Assembly: GCF_007655135.1 (NCBI RefSeq)
Contig: NC_045129.1
Coordinates: 14,358,274 to 14,422,273, forward strand
Direction: 5' to 3'
Length of the DNA stretch: 64,000 nt
DNA from: Punica granatum
Taxonomy: Eukaryota > Streptophyta > Magnoliopsida > Myrtales > Lythraceae
A program made the position numbers and the translations under genes. Of this stretch, positions 36,493-48,205 are shown in pieces; the stretch's first letter is position 1; the number at the start of each line of letters is the position of its first letter. The notes below the pieces were generated by a model, which did no database searches, was not told the origin of the DNA, and saw nothing but the letters and a program-made list of their open reading frames with translations.

Positions 36493-37283
36493 AAAGCAGC
36501 AAATGCAGTGATGAAGCCCATAAACAGTAAATGTGCACACAAAGTCCGAAAAACAGTAAATGGGGACGCGAAGTCCAGAAAGCAGTAAATAAGGATGCGA
36601 AGTCCAAAAAGTAGTAAATGTGGACGCGAAGTCGAGAAAGCAGTAAACGGGGACGCGAAGTCCGGAAAGCAGTAAATGCGGACGCGAAGTCCGGAAAGCA
36701 GTAAATGCGGATGCGAAGTCTGAAAAGCAGTAAATGCGGATGCAAAGTCTGAAAAGCAGTAAATGCGGACGCGAAGTCCGGAAAGCAGTAAATGTGGACG
36801 CGAAGTTCGAAAAGCAGTTAATGCGGACGCGAAGTCCGAAAAACAGTAAATGTGGACGCGAAGTTCGAAAAGCAGGAAATGCAGACGCAAAATTCGAAAA
36901 GCAGTAAATGTGAATGCAAAGTCCGTGGACGCGAAGTCCGTGGACTCGAAGTCTAGAAAGCAGTAAACGTGGATGCGAATTCCGAAAAGCAGTAAATGTG
37001 GACGCGAAGTCCAGAAAGCAGTAAACATAAACGCGAAGTCCACGGACGCGAAGTCTAGAAAACAGTAAACGGAGACGCGAAGTCCGAGAAGCAGTAAACG
37101 CGGACGCGAAATTCGAAAAGCAGTAAATGTGGACGCGAAATCCTGAAAACAGTAAATGCAAACACGAAATCCGAAAAGCGGTAAACATGGACGCGAAGTC
37201 CAAGAAGCAGTAAACGCGGACACGAAATCCAGAAAGCAGTAAATGTGGATGCGAAGTCCGGAAAGTAGTAAATGTAGGCATGG
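36493..37283. repeat. 29-bp tandem array in the Tat2 3' region
   Basis: About 27 units of the type GCAGTAAATGCGGACGCGAA plus GTCCGGAAA, each 29 bp, with some half-units (GTGGACGCGAAGTCC) around 36920-36960. Because 29 is not a multiple of 3 and the unit lacks stops on the minus strand, it yields overlapping open frames of 330 and 299 codons that are not genes. Confidence 0.93.
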
Positions 37284-38420
37284 TGTGAAAGTGCAAGGAA
37301 TGTAGAAGCAACGACTAATGTTAGGGAATGGCACGGGGTGCCGGAAAGGGGAGATTCTGATTCGTTGGATTTGAATTCAGATTATGCTTTTGACGGCACA
37401 ATGGTAGGCAATGTTCGTCGCTCGTCGCATGATTAAACATTGTGTCTCCTTGAGGGCCATCCGCTCGGGTTGGGATTGCGTCCTGTCGCATGAGGCGGAC
37501 ATGAGTTCCTAAGAAAGAGACACCTTTCGAGATCCGTATGCTTACACCTGCACACTGGGAATGTCGGCTAGCGGTCGTTGTCAGTTACGCAATACTGCTG
37601 GAATTACGATGGGCAAAGGAAATCTATGTAGTGATGCTTCAGGAATCTGAACTTGATGGCCATTTGAGGGGTGGTCGTGTCCCCAAACTAATGCTTGACT
37701 GAAAGAAAGACTTTTTGCAGAATGGGGCATGGCCCGCAGAGTTTTGAGTAATGGTAAAGGGAAGGATCTTTAGGATCCTCCAAATCAATGATACGATGAT
37801 TCGACCCAATTTCGAAGCGTGTCTCGAGCCTGGAGAGTCGAAGAGAGTTCGCTTGCGTTGAGAACTGCCTAACCACTACTAGCTGTAGCTTCACGCGAAG
37901 TGCCGCTGTTCTTTTATGGTCGAGCCAACAATTGCCCCTAATTTTTGCCTAAGCCGCAAGACGCGTGACTGCCTAGCGAGGTATTTTATTTGACTTTTCT
38001 CACGTAAATGCTCACCTTTTGCTACGACCGCCCATGTTTGGGTCCGATCGCACCTCTCGGCTCCTCTAACTTTTGCCTAGACCGCCATTTGTGGGTTTCC
38101 AGCCTAGCGAGGAATTGATTTATGCTTTCATTTTGCCATGGCTCCCCTTTGCGGGATTTTAAACCGTGCCCCTCTTTCCCTAACTTTTGCCTAGGCCGCC
38201 TCGAGGAGGTTTTCGATCTAGCGGGAAAAATTATTCTTTTTCTCTCAGAAGTATTCTTAGACGAGAAGGATTGAATGGAAAGGGCTCGTGCTTAGATAAC
38301 AGAAAATGTGCTGAGGTGAAACAACGCGGAGCCCGGAGAAAACAGAAGAAGATAAGGGTCTGGAGTATGGCCTGAAGCTTGAGGGAACACGAAGAGACTG
38401 TCGGATGACAAAGAGGGCTA
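37284..38420 (-). other. Tat2 3' untranslated region
   Basis: No coding. The part 37925-38230 repeats pieces like TAACTTTTGCCTAG with CCGCC and TAGCGAGG, shared in inverted form with Tat1 at 13980-14290. Confidence 0.65.
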
Positions 38421-39500
38421 TCAGGGGTAGTACTTCTTGAGGGCGTCGGTGTTGACCGGGAGCGCGCTTTCAGTCCCATCCATGTCGCTTAAGATAATTG
38501 CCCCTCCGAAGAAGATTTCCTTGACGACGAAAGGCCCATCATAGTTGTACGCGAACTTGCCCCGGAAGTCAGGCGCAATGTGCAGGACCTTTTGTAGGAC
38601 GAGGTCACCAGGGCAGAACTCGCAGTGACGAACCCTTGCATTAAACGCTCGAGCCATTCTTTGTTGGTAGTATTGGCCGTGGCAAAGCGCTGTTAGCTTC
38701 TTTTCGTCGATGAGATTGAGCTGTTCGTAGCGCTATTTCACCCATTCTGCTTCTTCTAGTTTGGACTCGACGGGAACCCTCATGGAGGGAATCTCCACTT
38801 CGATTGGGAGGACTGCTTCCATGCCGTAGACCAAGGAGTACGGAGTTGCCCCGGTTGAAGTGCGGATAGATGTTCGGTATGCTAAGAGTACGAAAAGGAG
38901 CATCTCGTGCTAATCCTTGTAGGTCACCTTCATTTGGGGACGGTATGGCGTGGAGTTACGATGGTGCATTTTGAATTGCTCGCAGAGCTCGTCGATGATC
39001 TTGTTGTTCAGGTTCTTGGCATTGTCGGTGATGATTGTCTCAGGGACTCCGTATCGGGTGATGATTTCGCGTTTAAGGAAACGTGCCACAGCATTTGTAG
39101 TGACTGAAGCGAGTGTTATGGCCTTGATCCACTTGGTGAAGTAATCGATTGCCACCAAAATGAACAGATGTCCGTTGGAGGCTTTGGGATTGATAGGGCC
39201 GATCACATCGATGCCCCATATTGAAAAGGGCCACGAGGCCGCCATCAGGTGTAGCTCATTGGGGGGTGCTTTGATTTGGTCGGCGTAGACCTGGCACGAG
39301 TGGATCAGAAGAAACCCAGACGCATGAGTTTCTTGGAGAGCATAAGCCCGCTCATGTGGGGTCAGCAGCTCCCCTCGTGTATCTCTCCCATGAGGCGTTG
39401 TGCCACGTTTTCGTCGATACACTGGAGTAGTGTGGAGTCGAAGGAACGGCTATAGAGAGTCTCTCCGCTCAGGAAGTAATGCTCTGCTAGTCGCCGGAGT
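38421..39500 (-). pseudogene. Tat2 integrase, catalytic Glu deleted
   Basis: GIDVIG and ITDNAK (first and second catalytic Asp) are present at 39200 and 39020, but 18 codons that in Tat1 contain the third residue (Glu of VVEMANKN) are missing: Pro-Gln-Met is followed directly by KVTYKD near 38925. Tat1 has the same short motif AATGA at both ends of this stretch, so slippage or short-repeat recombination could have removed it. TAG follows YKD, as in Tat1. The N-terminal zinc domain is frameshifted. The C-terminus ends LKKYYP and TGA (38421). Confidence 0.85.
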
Positions 39501-39664
39501 GTTTTCCGATCCCAACAATTGGCGAATGCCGGGCATAAGCCGGTTCGTAGAAAATTTTTGATGTCTTCATACCATGGTTGTTCATCGGTCGTCTCGATTA
39601 CGTCGCAGTGAGCAGGGCCTTTAGCAATCTCGATCTCTAGTGGCTCGATGAGGTTTTTTTTTGT

Positions 39665-40048
39665 GATGCTCACCATTGATGCGAATGTTGCAAGTGCGTC
39701 TGCAAACTGGTTCTTGATGCACAGCATGTATGTGAACGAGATTTTCTCAAAGTTCTCTGCTAACTTCTCAAGATACTCGTGGTATGGTACTAGCTTCGCA
39801 TCCTTCGTCTTCTATTGTCCCAATGTTTGGAAGATTGTGAGCATTGAATCCTCGAACACCTCTAGCTCCTTCACCTTTAAATCGATCGCCGCCTGCAGGC
39901 CAAGGATGCATGCCTCGTATTCGGCCATGTTGTTGGTGCAGGGAAAACCGACTTTTGCTGCAATAGGATAATAGCGTCCGTCCGGGGATATCAGCACTGC
40001 GCCGATAACATAACCGGTGGAATTCACTACACCGTCGAAGTACATCTT
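39665..40048 (-). pseudogene. Tat2 second RNase H (archaeal-type)
   Basis: MYFDGVVNSTG, EYEACILGLQAA, EDSML and FADALAT are visible, matching Tat1 aRNH. One catalytic-site neighbourhood reads FEDS where Tat1 has FGDS, and TAG replaces Trp in the following QWKTKD stretch. Confidence 0.82.
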
Positions 40049-41758
40049 TCACGCGGTCCCATTCTTTTCCCCGTCCACTTGGAGGATCCCTTCGTCTGAA
40101 AAGTCGAAATTGATCGGTGTGTCGTCCTCAATCGAGAACTCCACCAAATGGTCTGCAATTACTTGCCCCTTGACTGATGTGCAGGGCACGTACTCGATGT
40201 TGTACTCCGTCAACTGACAGCGCCACTTTGCAATGTTCCTCATGGAGGATGGGCTACCAAGTAGATATTTTAGGGGATACGCTTTCAACAGCAAGTCGAT
40301 AGTGTGGTAGAGAGTGTACTGTCGAAGTTTCTGCATGACCCACACCAGTGCGTAACACATCTTCTCAATCTTTGAGTAATTGGATTCCCCTTCAGTAAAC
40401 TTCTTGCTCAAGTAGTAAATGGCATGTTCTGCGCACGTGGACTCATCCTCTTGCCCTAACATGCACCCCAAGGATTGTCGGTGCACTGTCAGGTAAACAA
40501 TGAGATGTCGACCCGGTGTAGGCGGGACCAACACCGGCAACTGAACTAAGTATGCCTTGATATCGTCAAAGGCCTTCTGACATTCATCGTCTCACTCAAT
40601 CGCTGCATTTTTACAAAGCAGGCGGAAGAGGGGTTGACACTTGTCTGTCAGGTTCGCGATGAAGCACGCGATGTAGTTCAGTCGCCCCAAGAAGCTCCGT
40701 ACCTCGCGCACTATCGAAGGCGGAGGTAGCTCCCTGATTGCCTTCACCTTGTCAGAATCGACCTCAATGCCTCGTTCACTAATCACAAATCCTAGTAGTT
40801 TCCCAAACTTTGCACCAAATGTGCACTTCTCCGGGTTGAGCCTAAGGTTGTACTTCTTGAGACGTTCGAAGAGACGCTTCAGATTAACGAGGTGATCCTC
40901 TCCCTCCTTGGACTTGGCGATCATGTCGTCGACGTAGACCTCAATCTCCTTATGCATCATGTCGTGGAAGAGCGTGACCATTGCCCGTTGGTAAGTTGCC
41001 CCTGCATTTTTTAGACCAAAGGGCATGACCTTGTAGCAGAATGTCCCCCCTATATCGTGATGAAAGTCGTTTTGATCTTGTCCTCCTTAGCCATCCGAAT
41101 TTGGTATAACCAGAAAAACCATCAATAAAGGAGAACTGAGTATGGTGCGCAGTGTTGTCGACCAAGACGTCGATGTGGGGCAGAGGGAAGTTGTCTTTAG
41201 GACTAGCCTTGTTGAGGTCCCTGTAGTTGACGCAAACCCTGACCCTTTTGTCCTTCTTCTCCACGGGCACAGTGTTTGCCACTCATTTGGAGTAATTGCA
41301 AACTTCTAAGAATCCCACATTTATCTACTTGACGACCTTCTCCTTAATGTGGCATTTATCTGCCGCCGTAGGTGTTGTTGTTTAGGCGGGAGGTTTTCTA
41401 TATCGAGTGGGAGAAAGTGCTTGACTATCGATGGATCTAGGCCCGGCATGTCAGCGTAGGACCAGGCGAAGACCTCTTGGTACTCCTTCAGGAAATCAAT
41501 CATCCGGGCTCGTTGTATTGGGTCGAGGCTCGTCCCGATCTTTAGCGTACGGGGTTCCTCTTCGGTGCCCACATTGACATCTTCTATCGGCTCGATTGGG
41601 GTGAGCTGACGGTTCTCGAGGCGGTGTAAACTCTCCTTTATCTCAGGCACTCGATCGTCCTCGTCGAGCCCTTTCCTGAAGTATATGGGTTGGGGCTCTT
41701 CGATGAGTTCTTCGGATGAGTTCGAATCGACGCATCGAAAATTTGGATTTAAGTAGAG
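40049..41758 (-). pseudogene. Tat2 reverse transcriptase and Ty3 RNase H
   Basis: RT lies at about 40592-41650 with FAWSYADMPG, VCVNYRDLN (Asn where Tat1 has Asp), LPHIDVL, MPFGLKNA and YVDD. It is split by frameshifts near 41290 and 41060. The Ty3 RNase H (LYLTVHRQSLGC type, then LVWVMQKLRQYTLYHT) occupies about 40130-40540 and keeps an open frame, so that part is less damaged than in Tat1. Confidence 0.87.
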
Positions 41759-41971
41759 CTTGGAAATTTAAACGAGTCACCTTAGAAATTTATAAAGTGC
41801 TGCGAATGAGTAATAAAGAAGAGGATGAGGGAGACGCAGAAATTCAAAAAATGCATGTAGGGATTTCATTGAACATGGGAATATTGATGTCATAACAAAA
41901 ACCCATCTTCCGTCATGTGGCTTATGAATTTGCCGACACGCGGGAAACATCATCTACAAAGATGGCCTTAC
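41759..41971 (-). other. Tat2 counterpart of the Ogre intron
   Basis: Minus-strand donor GTAAGG at 41971. The acceptor region reads TTTCCAAGCTC where Tat1 has TTTCCAGGCTC, so the original AG is changed and the nearest AG would shift the frame by one base. Length about 213 bp. Confidence 0.6.
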
Positions 41972-43314
41972 AAATCGGCGATTACAGCCGAGTAGCGCGG
42001 GATTGAAGTCCAGTTATTGAGCTTCTCATTCTCCTATGCGGGGCGGATGTAGACCCCTGAAGAAGTCTCCTCGGTGACGGCGTATATGGCTGGCAGATCG
42101 ACAGGTGCGTCGTCTGAATTCGATGAAGGGCCGTCAAGAGTACCTCCGACGACGTGCTGCGGTCCCAAAAAAAAGTGGGAGAGTGACGGAACTGGGATGC
42201 CCCTGTTGATCTTCCCATAATGTGTTGTGAGACGATGGAGGTGCTTGCCTCTGCGGATCTCAATAATCTCGTTTTAGGAAGGGTGAAAAACGAGTCCCCT
42301 CCTGTTCTTGTACTCTTCGATCTCGATTGGGCGGTTGATCCCTTGCCCATGTGCTTCGAGCCAGGAACTCGGGATGTAGTTGTGGCGCAACAAGACCTTC
42401 CCCACCATGCGGTCGGCGTGGGACGGACCGACCTTTCTGTAGTCTCGGATGACAGAGATGGTGTCGAACGAGTGGAAATGGAGGTTCTAATCGTCCCCAA
42501 TACTGATGTAGGGGACGGTCGTCTCCTTATAAATCGCATAATCCTCCTCACCTTTGACCGTGATGAGTCGCTCCTCAACGATGAACTTAAGCTTCTGGTG
42601 CAAGGTGGAGGGGACTGCGCCCGCTAAATGGATCCACGACCTCCCGAGTAGCAAGCTGAAGGCATTCGGGATGTCGATGACCTGGAAAGTGATGTTAAAT
42701 GAGCATGGACCTACATTGATTAGAAGGTCGATCTCTCTGTTCACTTCCCTCTGTGAGCCATCGAAGGCTCGAACCGTTGTCTTGCTCGGACGAATACAAT
42801 TCAAATCCACGTTCATCTGCTTCAGGGTGGAAACAAGGCATACATTGAGAGTCAAACCGTTGTCAATCATGACCCAACCTATCACGAAGTTATTGCACTT
42901 ATAGACGATGTGCAACGCCCACGAATGCGCATACCCTTCGGAGGGAAGTTCGTCATCCGAGAACGAAATGTTGTTGGAGAAGATTAAGCCAACGGTTTAT
43001 TCAATGCGATCTGGAGCTGTCTCCTTGGGGATTCTGTGTCGCTGTCAGGTTCTTCAAGAGCACTTCACGATGTGGCTTTGAACTCAAGAAGAGGGGAGTA
43101 GTGAAATGTGAGCTGAAGACTTGCCCATTTGTTCAACAACCTTGTACTCGCTTGCCTTGATAATCTTTATGAAAGCCTCGACTTCCTTCTCGGTCACCTT
43201 CTTATAGGGGATCGGTGTAGCTTCCGGGGCGATTCCTAACGCCGCAGTAGGAGCCTTCCCTCTGTTCACAGCCTCCGGATTTTCGTATACCCGACCCGAG
43301 CGCGTCACACCCAT
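41972..43314 (-). pseudogene. Tat2 protease region
   Basis: Protease domain at about 42487-42915 with VMIDNGLTLNV, the D-N-G active-site loop, and LLLGRSWIH. Upstream is TRSGRVYENPE (43295) and the KSSAHISLL segment; downstream a spacer leads to the intron donor. The frame is broken in the linker regions. Confidence 0.8.
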
Positions 43315-43359
43315 GACGCTGAATTGATGCTCGAGGTTCCTGACACTCCCTTCGTAGGT

Positions 43360-45596
43360 CTACGGGACCTTGCTATCTTGATATAGCTCTCGTACGGGAA
43401 CTTCTATCACAAATGGGATGGGCGTGGCATCGAACTCTGCATACCCTACAACGGTTTCCAAGGGAACATATTCGATTATGAATGGGGCGGAGGCCTCCTG
43501 TTCGGTCTCGTACTCCCCTATGGCGCAAACACTGGTCATGTTAATGTTGGGTCTCGAGCTTGACCCGTGATCGATGAGAGGATTGGCTTGCACGTTTGGG
43601 GGCCTGACGGCGTTGAACCTAAGTTGCTTGTCATCAATCATCTGTTGGATTCTCTCCCGCAGCTTCCAACAGTTGTCGGTGGTGTGGCCGGGTGTGCTCT
43701 GATGGTATTCACAGCGCCGACTCTGATCCTAAATGGTCGAGTCGAAATCAGGGTTAGGCGCTATTGATTGAATCTTGTTGCCTGCGAGGAGTTGTCGGTA
43801 TATGTGTGAGAGCGGGGCTGACAGGGGTGTTAACTGTTTACGTTGTCGTGATTGTGTCGCGCCGCCCTGTTAGTCTTGCGGGGTTGAGACCCACTGCACC
43901 AGCTGAGGAGTTCTCGAAGTCGGAGGCCTATTTTGTTGGGTTGGAGGAGGAGCAGGGGCGTAATTATAGGCGTACTGCTGCGGGGCCAGTGACGAAAAGG
44001 AAGCCGGCAGAGTGGAATAGTAAATTTACTGCGCTGGAAGTTGTTGTTAATATTGCATTGGAGGTGGGACATACGCCTCAGTGGCCGGTGGTACGGGCGT
44101 GTAGCTTATGGAGTATTGCTGGAGGGCTTGGCGCCTTGGGTTGACAGCATTGACTGACAATTCCTTCCCTTTCTTGTTTTCCGTGAAGGATGTCCCAGTA
44201 GCAGCCTTCTTCGAGGACTCTCCCTCCTTCTACTCGGCCGGACCTTCTATCTTGCCGAGCTTAATGCCCATGTCGAGCTTTTTCCCAGCGTCAATAAGGT
44301 TAGAGAATGAAGACGTGTGGGCCAACAGGTGTAAGTAGTAGGCCCCTCTAAGAGTAGAGTGGAATAACTGGATCTGCTGCACCTCACTGATCGAGGAGAC
44401 ATGCTTCGCCGCTCTAGCCCGTCACTTCACTACATAGGCCTCAATGTTCTGGTCCTCGGTCATCTCCATCGTACTGAGCTCCAATAAAGTCGGGGGTGTC
44501 TTCGTACAATACCTGTACTGGTTGATGAATTTGCTCGAGAGGTCCGCCAAGGTGGGGATATCCGCGGCTTACCTTGACATGTATCAGTCAAGAGACGCTC
44601 CCGTCAAACTGTCCTGGAATGTGTGGATGAAAACCTCTTTGTAGTCCCAGTACTGCAACATCTTTCCTCTGTAGTGACGAAGATGACGATGAGGGTCGGT
44701 TGTGCCATCGTACATTTGGAATTCAGGCACCTTAATTTTCGGGGGTAGCCGCATATCCGGGAAAAGACTCCAATCGCCGTCGCCAGCATCGAGGCGGGAG
44801 CTGCCTGATTGTAAGGCTTTGATGTTCTCTTCCATCTTCCTTAATCTTTGCTCCTGCTAGGTCTCTCTTTCTAGGAGAAAGTTTATCGGTGGAGTTACGG
44901 GGACAGCCTGGGTTGGCATGCCCGGTTAAGGGATACGAATATTTATGGAAGGTGGAGCTGGGTAGGAAAAGCTGATATGGGGTTGTGGAACTTGGAATGG
45001 GAAAGGTTCGGACGTATGAGTAGGAGCATGTGGGTTCGACGTCAGGAAGACCATCGGCGGAGGAGTAGCGTGGACAGGAGCTGAAACTAGGATGACATCG
45101 GCAGTAGTGCATGCATAGTTGGGTCCAATGGTGGAGGAAAAATGGCCGCCAGGAGAATCACTAGTGACGGAGGAACGTTGGCCGGGTGGCCTGCCAGTGC
45201 GTTCATTGCGGGCGCTTTAACACCTTCCAGAGCATGGGTTGGCGGGACCCAAGGGTTCGGGTCGACCGTCGGCTCGTACCCCAAAGGTGAAGTAGAGTTC
45301 GAGGAGGTGCTGTTTAGAGCTCTGAGCAAGGCCATGTCGGCGGCCATGTGGTTGACCATGCCCTTCAGTGTAGTAATGTCACCTTAATGTGTGACGATGC
45401 GGGCTGCACCATCAGTAGAGGTGGACGGCGCTTGGGCCTCCGGCGATGGGACTGGTGGCGGAACTGCTCCCGAGTATACCAAGGGTACACCTACAGGAGT
45501 TGGTGGTGGCGGTGCATGAGTTATGGGCGGTTAGGAATAAACCAGCGTCGGTGGAGTATTTTCCTCGGAACTAGTAGGCTGGTTGTTTTGCGCCAT
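43360..45596 (-). pseudogene. Tat2 gag (capsid and zinc knuckle)
   Basis: Would form the particle that packages element RNA. The likely start is ATG at 45596 (MAQNNQPTSSEE), followed by a Pro-rich N-terminus, the capsid domain with PPKIKVPEFQMYDGTTDPHR and FQDSLTGASLD (44584-44760), and near 43690 a zinc-knuckle-like YHQSTPGHTTDNCWKLRERI. Stops interrupt it, for example after ASLD and near 45525. Tat1 has lost this region. Confidence 0.82.
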
Positions 45597-45839
45597 CCTC
45601 AATTGCTGACGAGTGGGATAACGATGCGGCGCCAATTATGGTTACCTATATCCCACAACCGTGTAAATTGCAGCGCGAACGAGTTCTGTTGAAAATAAAA
45701 ACGTGCGGAACAATAAATAAGGGGATGAGGTGCATGAGATGGATGGATTTGAAAGTTAATGCTGTCATTCTCATTGATTTGAAGGGTTCCAAAATATAAT
45801 GCAATTTTGAAAAACAAGCCCTAAATCGATCTTCCACCG

Positions 45840-46529
45840 CGCTCGGGGCGCAAGTGACCACCGTCGTGAAAAGCACTGATTCCAGGCGAGAGCCTGATGT
45901 AAGTGTCTATCGTAAGGTGCATGTGAGCCTCCCCGAGCCCTCTTCCTGGACCTCTCCAGGGCGGCGTTTGCCCGTGCCAGCTCCTGATCGTGCCTCTGTA
46001 GTTCGACATGGGCCTGGGCGAGCTCCCTCTATAGTTGGCGCTGATCAACAAGCTGCTCGTCCTTCTCTGCGACTTACTGGTGGAGATGATCTCTTTCAAC
46101 CCTGAAGCTAATGAGCTCGGCTTGGATGGCCACGTTCGGGGTGAGAGATGCCCCCGATGGTCCGCTATCTTCGGCTCGTGGAGAGTCGACGAAATTCTCG
46201 TGTGCTGTCGGACCCCATCAATAAAAACGAAGGACATATTCCTCTGTAGCCTGGAATTCATGTTCCTCGTGGGTCGGATGCTCGGGGACCACTATTCACC
46301 ACGCGGCAAACACCTGTTCGATACTACTTTGGCGATCCACGGATGTCTGGTCCTCCCGCCAAGTATATTCAAATCTAGTTCGCGCCGTATCCTCAGGAAC
46401 TGTCTGCAGGCCACTGAGCTGCCTCACTACTCTCGCCGGAAAGTAAGTGGTGGACCATGCATGACTCACGAGTGGGACTCCATTAAAATCGAAACATCTA
46501 AGGGCCATGGGTCCGGGTGGCATCCACAG
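45840..46529 (-). pseudogene. Tat2 upstream ORF1 with C-terminal coiled coil (truncated)
   Basis: On the minus strand one frame runs from 46523 to about 45850 with only a few stops. The N-terminal part (46300-46523) holds a WSTTYFPARVVRQLSGLQTV motif resembling the plant transposon-associated DUF7745-type family as I recall it. The C-terminal part (45900-46120) is rich in Glu, Arg, Leu and Gln with VERDHLHQ, ELAQAHVELQRHDQELARAN and ends Arg/Lys-rich, a likely coiled coil. An extra ORF before gag is a known Ogre trait. The 5' part is lost at the junction with family X. Confidence 0.7.
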
Positions 46530-46530
46530 G

Positions 46531-48205
46531 GCACGTCAACTAGTCAATAAGGTATTGATCGATTCCTTAATTAACTAAGCAACAGCTTTAAGCACAAGGA
46601 TGCCTTAACCCGAGCGATTAATCGATTCATCAATTAATTGACTCGTCATATCATTCTATAACCAATTAGGGCAGTAACTGTCGTTCGTTCCTAATGAGTC
46701 TTGCTTTGAATCGATTTCTACAAACACCGTAGTAGTCGTCGATAAGCTAACTTACAAGTATCCTATTCACAACCATGAGAGAATACTTGTAACAATGACA
46801 TCCAAGAATGAATAAGTGTTGAAATTAAAATATTAAAACATGCCCCTCACAACCAAACTCTGACGTTTCCGTTCTCAAGTCAAACGAAACTAATTAGCCA
46901 CAGATGGCTATACAAGAATCCATGAAAACTGACGATCGTTGGAGGAACACTCGGCAGCCACCCCCCTTTTTTCCAAGTTTCTTTTCGAAAACAACCTAAA
47001 AAACCCTAAACCTAGATGATCCTTAGGTTTATATATCTCCCTAAAAAATAGGAAACAATAATAAACCTATCTTTAAAGATTTCCTTAAAAAATCCCATTG
47101 TAACTGAAGGGGAATCCTTGGATTTGAAAATAAATCGGGGATTGATTATAAACTCTCTCTCAGATCGGTTTGTAGTAAGTGGTGTGACTGTGCGCTTGGT
47201 TGTGCAGTCTAGTGCACAACTGATCTGAGAATTTCCCACTTGGATGCACAAGCATGGGCACGATCACTCTTGGTTGTGCACGTGGTCCACCACTAACCAG
47301 AAGTCCTTGCAAGTTCCATCTTGATACTTTAATGGTCTCCAATTCATCCCGAACATGCATCAAATTGGCTCCAACTCTTTTCTCACACAAGTTTTCCTAG
47401 AAACCGTCATCTAAGCATCAGATACCATGAAAACAACATAAAACCAAGTTTAAATTGTACCCATTTCATCGACAAATCCTCCTTTATCAAATTCCCCCAC
47501 ACTTAAACCTTGCTCGTCCTTGAGCAAGATACCAAAGAAAAATATAGTTCCCCAGTATTAACAGGACGATACATACTCAAGTGAGTATACAACTAAATTA
47601 TTTGAGAGCACAAAATTGCATAAACGAACTTCCCTCTTACTCTAGAAAACGTCGCCTAACATGTTGACACGGTAAATCCTCACCATGGATGTGTATGCGC
47701 TCTCTCTCAAGTGTTTAGGCTATGTGTTTGTCACTCAAATCCTATTTCATGATAATGCACTACCATGAGCTTGCTTTTACATCTCATCTCCACTATAAAT
47801 AAATTGCAAGGCATGAATCTGAAGGACTTTTTCCGGGTTGTAATGTAGCTTGGACAAAAAGAGGTGGAAAAATTCGGGTTCATGCAAGCATAAGACAACC
47901 ATAAGAACAACAAAGCATTTAGACCACTAAAACACGATTCAAACAAATGAACACCTTTCTCCTTATATTCCAGATCCCATTATGATGTAATTGATACCGA
48001 CATGGATGAGCACTTTTCTTCTTCTTTCTTTTGTATTTTTTTTTCTTTTGCAGCCTTTTTTTTAAAAAAAAAAAAAGAATAACCTCATTCCATTATTCCC
48101 GCACACGACAAATACACCACTCATTTCCCCCATTCATCTAAGCTAAATGCTCAACTTTTCTTATGATCACAAGGGAAAAAGGAACATGGTGTATCTAAAA
48201 AGACG
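46531..48205 (-). mobile_element. Family X fragment, copy C (most complete)
   Basis: The minus strand reads internal sequence, GTGTGGGGGAATT purine run (47490-47502), then TGATAAAGG (LTR start, 47489). LTR part 46531-47489, internal part from 47490 to at least 48205 and perhaps to about 48510. It overlaps copy B over about 560 bp (46535-47095 against 30960-31516). The long-terminal-repeat reading is an inference; no proteins were found. Confidence 0.6.

Larger units (their letters stand above)
31517..46530 (-). mobile_element. Tat2: Ogre/Tat-lineage Ty3 retrotransposon lacking its 5' LTR
   Basis: Read on the minus strand: upstream ORF1 (cut at 46530), gag, protease, intron, RT, Ty3 RNase H, archaeal-type RNase H, integrase, 3' region with a 29-bp array, polypurine tract, 3' LTR. 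This is the fuller of the two Tat elements and shows what Tat1 has lost. It is dead through many stops, frameshifts and an integrase deletion. Its 5' end breaks inside ORF1 and joins family X copy C. Confidence 0.88.

Noticed and set aside
36342..37334. 330- and 299-codon minus-strand open reading frames
   Set aside because: They are produced by the 29-bp tandem array; the protein repeats every 29 residues in shifted frames and has no domain.
45623..45645. TTGGCGCC sequence before gag as a tRNA primer binding site
   Set aside because: The Tat2 upstream ORF1 lies on its 5' side, so the LTR cannot end here; the true primer site is lost with the 5' LTR.
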